Source: Siderastrea siderea (Eukaryota; Cnidaria; Anthozoa; Scleractinia; Rhizangiidae). Taken from it: DNA of 64,000 bases. The stretch covers positions 48,247,701 to 48,311,700 of the forward strand of contig OZ034969.1 in the NCBI GenBank assembly GCA_964030785.1, given 5' to 3'. The notes under the pieces were generated by a model. The model worked only from the letters and a program-made list of their open reading frames with translations. It ran no database searches and was not told where the DNA came from. The position numbers were made by a program, and so were the translations under genes. Position 1 is the stretch's first letter. Each line of letters starts with the position of its first letter. Below are positions 36,655-47,815 of the stretch, in pieces.

Positions 36655-37931
36655 AGACGGTTCGGGAGAATTAAATCCGTTGCACAAAAATGTTGAAGTC
36701 AAACGCGCGTATAGTGGTGAAGATGCAACAAAAAGTTTAAATCATAATGCGTGCGAAAGAGTTTGAAAATTTTAACACGCGCGCAAAAACATCACGATAG
36801 TAAAAAATTTCAATGAAATTTAAAAGCCAATGTGCTTCTACCCAGTAGCATTGCGCATCCTTTCTTTTTTAACACGCGCACAAAAACGTCACGATAGTAA
36901 AAGTTTTCAATAGAAATTAAAGTCAATGTTTAAGCCACGCGTAGCCTGCGCGTAGCCTGCGCGTAGCCTGCGTATAGCCTGCGTATAGCCTGCGTATAGC
37001 CTGCGTAGCAGTCGTTTCCGTTTCCTTTTAACCAAGCGGGAGACGGGATACGCGCGAGGGCTAAAAAAAGCCACGCGGGGATAGTGTTCCCAGCTTGTGG
37101 ATGAGACGTCTTTCTTCGCGCTGTCTTCTCTGTGTTCCTGCCTTGGTTTCTTTGATTACAGACCCTCTCATGTCGTTGGTGCCGCCATGGTCAGGGAGTG
37201 TTCGCCCACAGGGAAACCACCGCCTTAGTTCCTTGAGTTGTGATTGAAATCCTCCACTGGAAGAAGATTTTGGCCGAACCAGTCAGGGAGCCTGCGACCT
37301 GCTTCAGCAATGTACATGGCATGACAGCGATGACTTGCGATAACATAGAATGCACTGGCCGCAGTGCAGTCGAACTGATCTTAATTAGTCGAACACCTCC
37401 GCTAGTGGAAGGGATTATGGCCGTTTTTCAGTGAAGGCACAAGTTCGGCACCTCGGGTCTACCGCAAAGAAAAGTTCTGGCTGGTGTATGCCCGTGTTCG
37501 GGCCGAGACGAGAAAAAACTGTGAACCAGCATGTATCGAAGCCTAGAATCTCTCCGATAGATGCACATGGGTTTGATATTAGAGATGTTTCGTCCTTGGG
37601 TCTTCAGGTAGGATGTTGAAGATTTTTATAAGGATGTTTTAAACGTCCCAGTTCTTTGGATGGTACGTGAGTACGAATCGTAATCTGTCACAGTGGCCTA
37701 CCAATTTCCTAAGGTGTGCGCGCTCGTGCGGACGCTAATCACGTAAAAAATGATGCGCAGAAAGCATGCACAATGCAATTTAGTAGAATCACATTTTCCT
37801 ATTGTGATGTCTTTTGCGCGCATTATGATTTCAATTGTTATAATTATGTTGCATCTTCACCACTATACGCGCGTTTGACTTCAACGTTTTTGTGCAACGG
37901 GACATACCCGAAACGTCGGGAAACATTTGAA
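36655..37931. mobile_element. 1.28 kb element with CG-rich inverted ends
   Basis: aaaaatgttgaagtcaaacg and gcgtatagtggtgaagatgc near 36690-36730 recur inverted near 37846-37900 (gcatcttcaccactatacgc, cgtttgacttcaacgttttt). The interior holds a tandem of the 11-mer gcgtagcctgc at 36938-37010. Open frames here are not convincing genes. Confidence 0.82.
36938..37010 (+). repeat. Minisatellite of gcgtagcctgc units
   Basis: About six head-to-tail units alternating gcgcgtagcct and gcgtatagcct. Confidence 0.9.
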
Positions 37932-39507
37932 ACCAATGAGCACTTTTACCTAAACAAATTATCTTACTCGCACGGCGTAGAAGACAGAAAATTGACACTA
38001 GACAAATTTAAAAGCACCATCCAAGGATTATTGTCCGTTTCTAGTGAAATCAAAGAGTTCATCCTTTTTTGTTTCGCGTTGTATTTAAAGAGGAGACTTA
38101 TGATGAGCAGATATTTCCATAGACTAAAAATGTTTTTACATTGATATTTAAGCTCATTATGAGACAACAAAGACTAAATTCAAAAACATGGTGTGGCCTT
38201 TCCTTTACTGATGGCTACCCAGGTGGTATTTTGCACCTGTTTATTTTATATCTTTCACGAAAATGTCATATAGTTACATCCTTAGGAAACACATTTTCGC
38301 AGCAAGAAAGCTATGAGACGTTCACCTGACACTTCCTGGTTTACAGGTAAGCTATGCCACGTGCCTCATGGTAACTGCAAAACGGCAAGAATCAAATGGC
38401 CGTACACCAAACAACGACGGCTATCCTAATAAACGTCTCTGGGATTAGCGTGGCGGGTTCCACCAGAACTGCTCGATGAGCCTTAGTGCATTCCATCAAA
38501 TCAAGAGGGGATAAAGACCTGCCTATTGTTACCGACCAGCCGCCATTTTGTTTTACGCGCGTAGATCGCGCGCGCGTTCTCCATGGTTAGAACGAGCGCG
38601 CGACTTGTAGCAACTCTACCCGAGCATCAACTTCTTTTCGTGTTCATAGCGTTAACGAGGTAAACTGGAGACAAAACTCAGATGAAGCGTGACACTATAA
38701 GAATGAAATTTTCTACTCCCACCTTGATGAAGGGCTAAGTTTGTATTACCTAAGTTTTTGACACTCCAAGGCGTTTTTTCGTTAACGAGGTGTCATGTTG
38801 ACTCGTCACAGCGCACTCGTCACTGCGCGCGCTGTTTTGAACGTTAGTTCTGACGCGTCGTTTGTTTCTTTTGTTTGCCGTTAAATTGATCTAGTCTTAA
38901 AAGTTTGGTACTCTCTTTAAATATTCTGGCACTTATTTACCAATTGCTAAATCGCTTTTTCAGTTCCTTACAGTGGAATCCCCGTCTTTCGACCATTGCG
39001 CCAGTGCCACCACTTCGTTATTGCAATTTTTTATCTTCAGCCCAAAAAGGTGATTGCAATCGTTAATTTTATTTGAAAATTCCTTTAATCGAACCAGTCT
39101 GTTAATACAACCACAGTTTTGTGGACCCCTACTTGTCACGTTACCATTTTGTAATTTGCTACATTTTTTACGTTAATCCTACTTTTTATGGCTCTTTATT
39201 GATATGTTACTGGTCTTTCTTTATGGAATATTCGAAGTATTAATATATTTCACATTTGTTACTGAAATATTATCGATATGATCTGTTCTTCTCCAGGAAG
39301 TAGAAATTTGTTCAAAAAAAACTTCCAGACGGCAACTGGTTTACACTTCTTTCATACTAAGTTATCGAGCAAGGGTGTGGCAACCATTCGATAGCTTGAG
39401 TCAGATGAAACTTTGGAGCAGGCCTTCAACGTGACAAACTGTAAGTATCGCAAGCTTCAAAGTGTTTGTTGCTCGTGTTTGATATTACTGAACTGAAAGA
39501 CAAATGA
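37932..39507. other. Intergenic stretch without a supported gene
   Basis: It has CpG-containing patches (38555-38610, 38800-38870) and short random frames only. I see no splice-bounded exon. Confidence 0.4.
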
Positions 39508-42500
39508 CTTAAGGAGGCTCGAAACAGTTTTGTTGGGCGCGCGCAGACTGGGTTCCAATTTTCCTGTGAGACTCAAAAATTAAAACAAACAAACAAAAAT
39601 GGCCTCGCGCTCTCGTCTGGATTTAAAATTTTGCGCCGGTCTTTTAAAAGCTGCGTGTAGGCAAGGTTGAAAACGACTGGAACTTAACTGACAATTCACT
39701 TGAATCATGTCCTCTTCAATGTTATCAACGCGATCGTCAACTCAGCCGCATATGAAGCGCAGTAAGCTTATATTCAGAGGCTGTGCAACTGAACTGCGCT
39801 AGAGAGGACGGTGACTTCAAAACTCTCTTATCTCCAGTGAAATCGTATAAAGGCCCTAGAATAGTCGCCTTTTTACCATTAGTTTCTTTCACTGGCTGTT
39901 TTGACCACGGAAGCCTTTTCTACGTCCAGGTCGTAGGAAAAAAGTCTGGCACCGTTTCCGTGCCAGGGCAAATATTTCGCGAACTCCGATTCGTATTTCC
40001 ACAGGCTTACCATCCTCTGTCTGTGTGGTGGGCTGTGCGTTTGCAATGGCTGTGTCGGTTTATCAAATTAGCAAAACTGAAACCGAAATTTAGGAGTTTG
40101 AAAGCTGAGGAAAAGTAAATTAAAACTCATAAAATTGCTGCCATGGTGTTTTAATTTGTGTTTCTGTGTTTATTTTGGTGATTTAAGGCTCGCGAAAGCG
40201 ATGTTTTCAAAATAACGGTCGGGTTTTGAAAACATCGCTTTCACGAGCCTTAAATCACCAAAATAAACACAGAAACACAAATCAAAACACCATGGCAGCA
40301 ATTTTATGAGTTTTTATTTCATTTTCCTCAGTTTTAAAACTCCTAAACTTCGGTTTTAGTTTTGCTAATTTGATAAACCAACACAGCCATTAGTAAAAGG
40401 TTTTCATTGTCTTCACATCAGGAAATAACAGGGCAAGAATTTAAAACTAAAAGAAAAAAACAGTGTAACAAAATTAAACTTGCAGTGAGAAAAAAAATAC
40501 CTTGTGAAACAGACAGATTTTGGCTCAATAAACAGACTTATTCATGTCGAAATGTTGACAAACCAGCCGCTACAAAGAAAATATTACAAACAATGAGGTG
40601 AAAGATTCGCTTTCTATTTTGCTGAAGTGGTAGTTTCAATCTCAGTTTCACCGTAAATCTGTTTACTTGCGAAACAAAATTAAAAAGCGTACAAGAGAAT
40701 TTCAAAACAATTGATCGTGCGCTATATTTTTATCAGCAGTCGGCTCGCTAAAAACAAGTTAGTTTTTTCAAGTTAGTTTTCTGGGAAATACTCAACATTT
40801 CCGGATAAAAGAGGTGCTCTCTTATTTGCTTAATTAAGTGATAGTGCGATAGTTTGGTGGTAATACGTTTTTTTTCCGTAATGCAATAAGAAAAACCGAC
40901 CTGTAGAATAATTTCAAAACATTACCGCGCACTTTCTTTGTAAATTCGTTTGGTACGAAATACTCCAAATGTTCGGATAAAAGAAATGGTTTCTACCCTG
41001 CCGAACTGGTAATATTGATAATTTGACTGGTTTTTCCTGGGGCGAAAACAATTCTTCAAACCTTCAAAGGGGTTCTTTTTAAATTAAGTTTTGATCAATC
41101 AATCGAACAAGTTACATCAACAGAGAAATCTTGACAACATTGACACTTATCTAAGATCATCAAAGGTAGTTTTGTCCTCGTTTCAATACATACCTCTACA
41201 TAAGGGACTTCTTTAATGTATTGTTTTTATAGTCGGCAATGTTGTCTTTTTGTCAATTCTGTCCTTGTGCTCCTTTAAGACATATTATCCCGAAGTGGTG
41301 TCCATGTACGCGTTGCTCAATCCTGAACTCCGTTTGAAGGACAACCTTGCCTGATTGCAGTATTTTCGAAACTCCGTTGTTTTTAAGATTTTCAAGCACA
41401 TTCCACTTTGGTAGGAGTACTTGCTCTCCATCGCATACGTTTCCAATCCTCGTTTAGGTTAAGAATCGTTGACATGTAAATAATTGTACAGTGGTATAAA
41501 CAGTAAGCTTAAGTCCACCACCGCTTTCGAAAACATGATATTTGTGAACGAACGCAGCGAACGTTTGCAAACATTTAGAGATAACTTCAGTTTTCACGGA
41601 GTTCAAATAGGCTCTTCAGGCAGACGATAAATCAAAACAAGTACAGAAAGCAGCCTGTCTTAGGAGGATTAAGACAATCTCTGTTCCCAAGGTGCAAAAG
41701 AAGCATTAGTCGCCATTCTGAACGAAGTGCCGATGAATTCACTTGAGATAGAATCAATCTGCACGAGGAGGAAAACATTCCGCTATATTTGGTGCAAATG
41801 ATCCAATGATTTGAAAACAAACGATGTAATGTTCTTCGACAAGCACCGATCCACCCAAAACGTCACCTTTTCAAACGTAAAGAAAGTCATCAGGGCGAAA
41901 GAAATGCCCAACGAAATAAACCTGGAATAAACAGACTTAAAACCGCGTGCCGAGAGTGGCGTGACAATTTCTGCGCATGCGCAATTGCCTATCTTGTCGT
42001 GTCGAAATTCTCAACATTTTGTAACTTAGGAAGAACATAATTTCGCTTCCGCTCGGTAAATTTCTTTGATTTTTTGCATGTTAACTCTTATATGCCCAAA
42101 GAGTTTTTCAAGCGAGATTAAAAAAATTCTGTCGTACGGGAGAAAAGTTAAAGGTAAATTCGTAAAAAAGTGTTTTTTGCTGAAAGTTTTCGACAGAATT
42201 TTCTTTAACTTAATCCTTAGGTAGCTTACTAGAATCAAAGGCCGTATGCAAAATTTAAAGGAATTTCACCGTAAAATTTTCAAGCAAACTCAGGATATCT
42301 CTATTTTACGGTCATACTTCGAAACCCAACTGCGTTGCCATGGCAACAAATTTCTTAAGGAATCTACAAAAAATTGACACTTTGATATTATCGTTATTTT
42401 GTGGCAAAATTTGATCCTGATTGGCCAACTCTAACCTAAATATTTTAACTCCCAAATATAATGCATCGAAAAAACAAGAACCCTTTCGAGCCACCTTAAG
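39508..42500. mobile_element. Possible 3 kb element with CTTAAGGAGGCTCGAAA ends
   Basis: cttaaggaggctcgaaacag at 39509 is inverted at about 42480-42500 (ccctttcgagccaccttaag). The ends resemble those of the foldback at 19484-21310, and sequence inside the right end (ccatggcaacaaattt) echoes that element. Pairing beyond the ends is weak, so the extent is tentative. Confidence 0.5.
40044..40391. repeat. Near-perfect 348-bp palindrome
   Basis: Arms of about 168 bases pair almost without gaps (aatggctgtgtcggtttatc against gataaaccaacacagccatt; ggctcgcgaaagcgatg against catcgctttcacgagcc) around a spacer of about 11 bases at 40211-40221. A diverged relative is at 35735-35990. Confidence 0.93.
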
Positions 42501-42509
42501 GGGAAAGAC

Positions 42510-43011
42510 TTGTTGAACGTTCATAACTGACAGGAAGGAAATTTAAAAAGAAATATTTGAGGGAAATTAATGAACACCTCAACAGGCCGCAGTGAGTGCG
42601 AGAGCTCTCTTCGTTGAAAGCGTTGGGACCTGAATTATTCATTTTCACCCACCTTTAAATCTTATTTTTAAATTTATAGTCCATCTATCTCTTCTTTATG
42701 TGTTTTATACAGCCTCGTACCATGAAGCTATTCACAATATTTGGATTTGGATTTGGATTTGGATTTGGATCTAAAGCTCGTCCACCCCTTTAATCCGTCA
42801 AATACCCCTTGTCTTTTTTTTTGGGGGGGGGATATGGACTACCTTCGATCGGTCAATTGGCGTAGCCATGAAGTGTGAATAAACTCTTGATCCACTTTCT
42901 TCTTTCAACAAGATCCTCTCCTACACTAACAGGGTGTTTAGCTTTTTCCCTTATGTCAATCGAATCCTTCTTGGACAGTGACACGTTTTCTCTTCCTTTG
43001 GTGCTTTTCAG
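42510..43011. other. Intergenic stretch with a GGATTT hexamer repeat
   Basis: Five ggattt units lie at about 42744-42770. No gene was seen. Confidence 0.5.
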
Positions 43012-43159
43012 ATTACCGGACAAGTTTCCAAGTCATGATCAGAAACTGGACATGGCAAGACACATTTGATGTGATGATAATCATATGGATGACAGATTAT
43101 TGCTTGATGGCGTTATACTTTACCATTGTACACGTGAAGGAAATCATTGGCCTTCTGAA
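43012..43159 (+). CDS. Possible orphan exon encoding a membrane segment
   Basis: Bounded by acceptor ggtgcttttcag and donor gtaagt, it stays open in one frame giving YRTSFQVMIRNWTWQDTFD, then MIIIWMTDYCLMALYF (a likely membrane span) and VHVKEIIGLLK. No partner exon was found on the plus strand between 34 and 45 kb. It could be a real exon of an unseen gene, a relic or chance. The pattern faintly recalls RNFT-type ubiquitin ligases, but I would not name it. Confidence 0.3.
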
Positions 43160-45098
43160 GTAAGTATTAACGCGCTGACTTGACATTTCTGGAGGCATTT
43201 TACGTGTGAGTTATTTTTTCATGCTGACAGCTGATATGTAGAAGGCACCTAGGTAGTATATAAGGGTTGTTTTATTCCTCGTTCAAGATTTCCCTTTGGA
43301 TTTCCGCATATGAAATGAGCGACCAAGGCATACGTCATAACTTGGATTTCCTGCACATAAAATGAGCGTCATTCTTACACAAAAGGAACAATATAGACTT
43401 GCCCATCGTCATAATTTGGATTTCCTGCATAAGAAACGAGCTTCAGTTACATACAATATGACAATTTTGCTGTGTATTCTCATTAACACGCTGTGGAATA
43501 CTAATGAGCGTCACTCATAGACAATAGGACCAATGGAGTTCCCACTTGGCCACTCTTAGCTAACACTGCCACTGGTTGGATAAAAATCTAATAGCCTTAT
43601 CCTTTTTGCTCTCCTGCCAATTTTAAAAACCTATACTTTGCTATGCGATACATTTTTTTGGCACTCAGATTCGATAAAAGACAAGCGTGGCTTAACAAAA
43701 TTTTATTATTCCACTCTTGCGCCATTTTACCATATAAGGTCATGAGAACGCGCAAAATATGCCACGGCATTACACAGTAAAATTATGTATTGCACTGTGG
43801 AATCCAGGTTTCACAGGTTTTCTGGACGAAGAAGGACGAAACAAACACTGGCAGGACTGGAAAAACGAAATATTGACTTGATTTTGTTAAGTGGAATAAT
43901 ATATTCGATGGCTTAACATATAATAAGCGCGGATATTTTGCTCATTGCTCGTACTTTATGTAAAACCATCGAATAAGAGGTATGTACACCATATTTTCCT
44001 TTACGGGGATCAAGCATAAGTCTAGCGGGACGTAACACAAGATTATAAAAACACGTAGCTTCAGTATTCTGGGGGAAGAAAGACACTGTGCAAATCGAAA
44101 CTTCACCAGAGTGTCCCTCTCCATCTCTGAACCCGAGAACAATAGGTTAACAGATAAACACGTAGTGAGGGGAGGTCAATTTTTAACCAAGCCTGCATGG
44201 GTTGAATGGCATGAGCACCAATCAAGCCAACAACAACTGTTTTACTGATTCTTTTAATAAATAACAATCAGATATTTATTTGATGACTAACTAAGGAAGA
44301 AATATTTTCAATTGATTTTAGGACTAACTGCTAAGACGAAACTACAGTTTATAGGCACCCGAAAGCCGAGTTTGCAATGTCTCGCCAGCTGGATGCTTTT
44401 TCCAAAGCGTTGTCACTGCTAAGGTCTGCTACACAATTAACTATTTGAGATGTCTAAACTTAACCGACCGTTACTACATCACGCATTTTTCTCTTTCCTT
44501 CCTTCCTTTCTTATGTGGTAATGATCTTATCATCACCACATACCTTGTCTCTCCCACTTTCCTTCGTCGTCATGCACCCTTATCACCTCCCCTTATCACC
44601 TCCCTTATCACCTCCCCTTATCTTGAGGGCCATAAAAACAGCTAACGTTCCATCCTCGAAAGCCTGTCCCGTCCCGTTCCGGCTTTACCACTCTACCCTT
44701 TCATGGGCCTTCACCACCGCTATCGAGCGCTTTTCGCGTCCATCTACTTTTATCTACTCTAACCTTTTGCCCTTTTAATTACCCTCTTAATTACTCCCGG
44801 AGTAATGTGAACCAGGAGCCTCTTTTTGAAGATCCGTGGTTTCGATCTTACTCAATACCTCAACTGAAAACTGAGCTGAAGACACTGAGACAAGTGAGGC
44901 AAATCAAGCCAAGCACGAAACGATTGGCGCTTTTTTCAATTTTAATAAAATAAATGTCACATTCAATATTATATTGAAAAAAAGAATGTACAGTAATTCC
45001 AGTATCGAATTTTTCCACATCACATAATCCACAGAATTATTTTGTTTCCATCGTAAAGGACATGTCATAGGCCAGGAAGTAAGATTAAACAGCTAACA
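43160..45098. other. Intergenic stretch without a supported gene
   Basis: 43270-43460 holds imperfect repeats of a ggatttcctgcatanaaanngagc phrase, which reappear inverted at 62860-62960. A cacctccccttat repeat is at 44578-44620. No exon was supported. Confidence 0.4.
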
Positions 45099-47815
45099 TC
45101 ACGACAAAAGGCGGTCAGCCAGACGACTGAAAAAACGCTTAACTCTTCGTAAGGATCCAACAAATCCACCGTAACGCCGAAGATTGTAAATCTGAAAACA
45201 AACAAAACCAAATGTCGTTTTAGGGCAACAACATACGAAACTGTTTTCACAATCCTGTGACAAAGTAGAATAAACAAAAACAACAAGCCAAACTAATAAA
45301 GAAAAACATAAAAACATTGGTAAATGTGATTCACCAACCAAGCCATGTCATCCAAAAATGGAAAAAAATGGTACTCAGTTTCTTGCAAACAGTGGACTAA
45401 AACAGGAAGGCAGGTCCGCGATCTTCCGGTCAGGGGATAGGCTTCAGGTATGATCGAAAAACGTTCTGATTAGCTGTTCGTATGCTGTTCCTGTCTTTTT
45501 CGATACCAACAGCCCATAATTTTTTCTATTTTTCCAGCATAGTCTCGCCTGGTGACTGTCCGCTGACCGAAGAGCCCGCGGACTCTACAGGATAGGACCT
45601 TTTTTTCGGGGAAGGCGCGAAAAAGGTCAAGCAAAAAATAATAGATAAAGTCTCGAATCAGACACATACCTCTTCCTTTAGTGATCCATTCTCCTGTGAG
45701 AGCAAACCCGTTTCCTTCTTTAGTGCTGCGATGTTCCTAAGTAGAGAAATAAACAAAGCAAAACTGTTAATAATGCAAATATCAATTTGCAAAGAGGCTG
45801 TCATAATTGAATTGAAAGCTGAATTGAAAGCCTTTCAGCTCGGTTGTTATTTACCCCGCCGTCAGGACGGGGTCTAGTAATACCCGTTTTTTTTGTGTTT
45901 TTTTTTTTTTTTTTTTTGTCGTGGTCAGTTGCCCCAGACCTGCGCTCGGTCAAAACAATACTTGCCGGTAAACTTTGTTCGTTCAGCGTTTATTCGCCAG
46001 AATTTTCATGAAAGTTGGTGTAGAAAATTACCAGCGATTTAATGGAATGAAAATTCCTTCGATGAAAGCAAGAACGAAGGTGCTAGCGAGCTTTGAAGCT
46101 GGCATGAATTTGCCAAACCTGCCCTGGCACGTAAACATTACATCACTGAAACACAAAAGGTGATCCGGGGAAGTCCCTTGCTTTCGCCAAGTTGAAAAAT
46201 TCAACAGTGAAATGCAAGCATATTTTTGGCAGTTTTGCTTTGCTTCGCCAAAATCATTAGCGAAAGTTGTGTAGAAAAGTACAAGAAATTCAATGGAGTT
46301 GACTTCTCTTCAATGAGAGCAAGGACGAAGGTGCTAGCGAGCTTTGAAAGCCAATGATTCATGCTACGTGCCGTAGCACATAAACATTACGTCTGAAACA
46401 CAGAAGCCGATTCGGAGAAGTAAACTTGCTTGCGCCAAATCACTCATCGAATCACGGCCTAAAATAGACTTTTACGGTTTTTCATAGCTACCAGTTTCCT
46501 TTAGATTTTAGAATGAGTTTTTTATCAAGAAATCTATTTAAATTTCCGTGCCCTTGCTATTTAGAATTACGCTGACATGTCAGTTCGTTTATTTAAAAAA
46601 AACGTGACTTAATTGAGTCACGCTATGGTCAAAATATTTCGTCACGTTCTTCTTCGCGAAAGCTAGGACAAGTGGATGACCAAGGAATGAGGGATGGGGT
46701 TTATACTATCAGGGATTCATGTTACCACAGGGAGAAGGGTGCAGAGCAGACGCATAAGGGGAAATGGCAGCAAACACAGGTACGATAAATCATCAACTTT
46801 AAAATTTACAATACTTGAGCTCGTATCTTGAGTGACCGTAATATATTTTGCTCCCTGGGAGGAGGAGAAAAACGGCGGGGTCCGATGAAAGTAGGAACGA
46901 AGGTGCTAGCGAGCTTTGAAGCTGGAATAAATTCGCCTAACTTGCCGTGGCACCTAAACATTACATCACTGAAACACAGAAGCCGATTCGGGGAAGTCCC
47001 TTGCTTTCGCCAAGTTGAATAATTCAACAGTCATATGCAAGCATTTTTTTGGCAGTTTTGCTTTGCTTCGCCAAAATCTTTAGGGAAAGTTGTGTAGAAA
47101 AGTACAAGGAATTCAATGGAGTTAACATTTCTTCGACGAGAGCAAGGACGAATGTACTAGGGAGCTTAAGTTTGAAAGCTGGCATGAACTCGCGATCGCT
47201 ATGAACTTAGTAATTATGATGTAAAGTATGTATGTATGAGTGCCAAGAAGTGAGTAATACTGCCCTCCATAATTTCCCCCCGACCACAGGCCTTAAAAGT
47301 AAGAAATTAGAAATGAGAACCAAGATAAAAGAAAAATCTTTGACCCCGACGGGATTCGAACCCACGACCTCCGGATTAGAACACCGTCGCTCAACCAACT
47401 GAGCTACGAGGCCAGGCTGAGTCGCGCGGTGATCAAAATAATAATTTCATCACGCTCTTCGCCACGCACGCTAAAAAAGAGTGATTAGGCAAGTCGTGTC
47501 TTGATTTATATTATCATCGCAAGCACGTAAAAGGTACGATAAATCACCAACTTTTACCTGGCCGTAATATATTTTGGACCCCAAGGGCAGAGAGAACAAC
47601 GGCGGGGTTAATGCCCCCTGGGGCTTTTCTTGTTTTAATAGCAACCGTTTGACAAGCTTATCTTGACCGTCTGTTCAGTCTACTAAACAAACAATCGGCA
47701 TTGAGGTTTCTTACTAAAACACTTACAAAATTAATGAAATAAATACAACACATTCGTTTAAACGGTAGCTGACGTCAACTTACGTTTGTATCTCAGCGTT
47801 TGTTGCCTTTTCAGC
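45099..47815 (-). CDS. Coiled-coil gene exons 14-16: C-terminus
   Basis: Exons 47784-47815 (AEKATNAEIQ), 45670-45736 (NIAALKKETGLLSQENGSL) and 45099-45191 (IYNLRRYGGFVGSLRRVKR ... stop TGA). The final segment alternates basic and hydrophobic residues as in a membrane- or nucleic-acid-binding amphipathic helix (inferred). Confidence 0.78.

Noticed and set aside
37716..38144. Plus-strand open frame of 142 codons
   Set aside because: It overlaps the inverted end of the 36655-37931 element, has ordinary random composition and no splice-linked partner.
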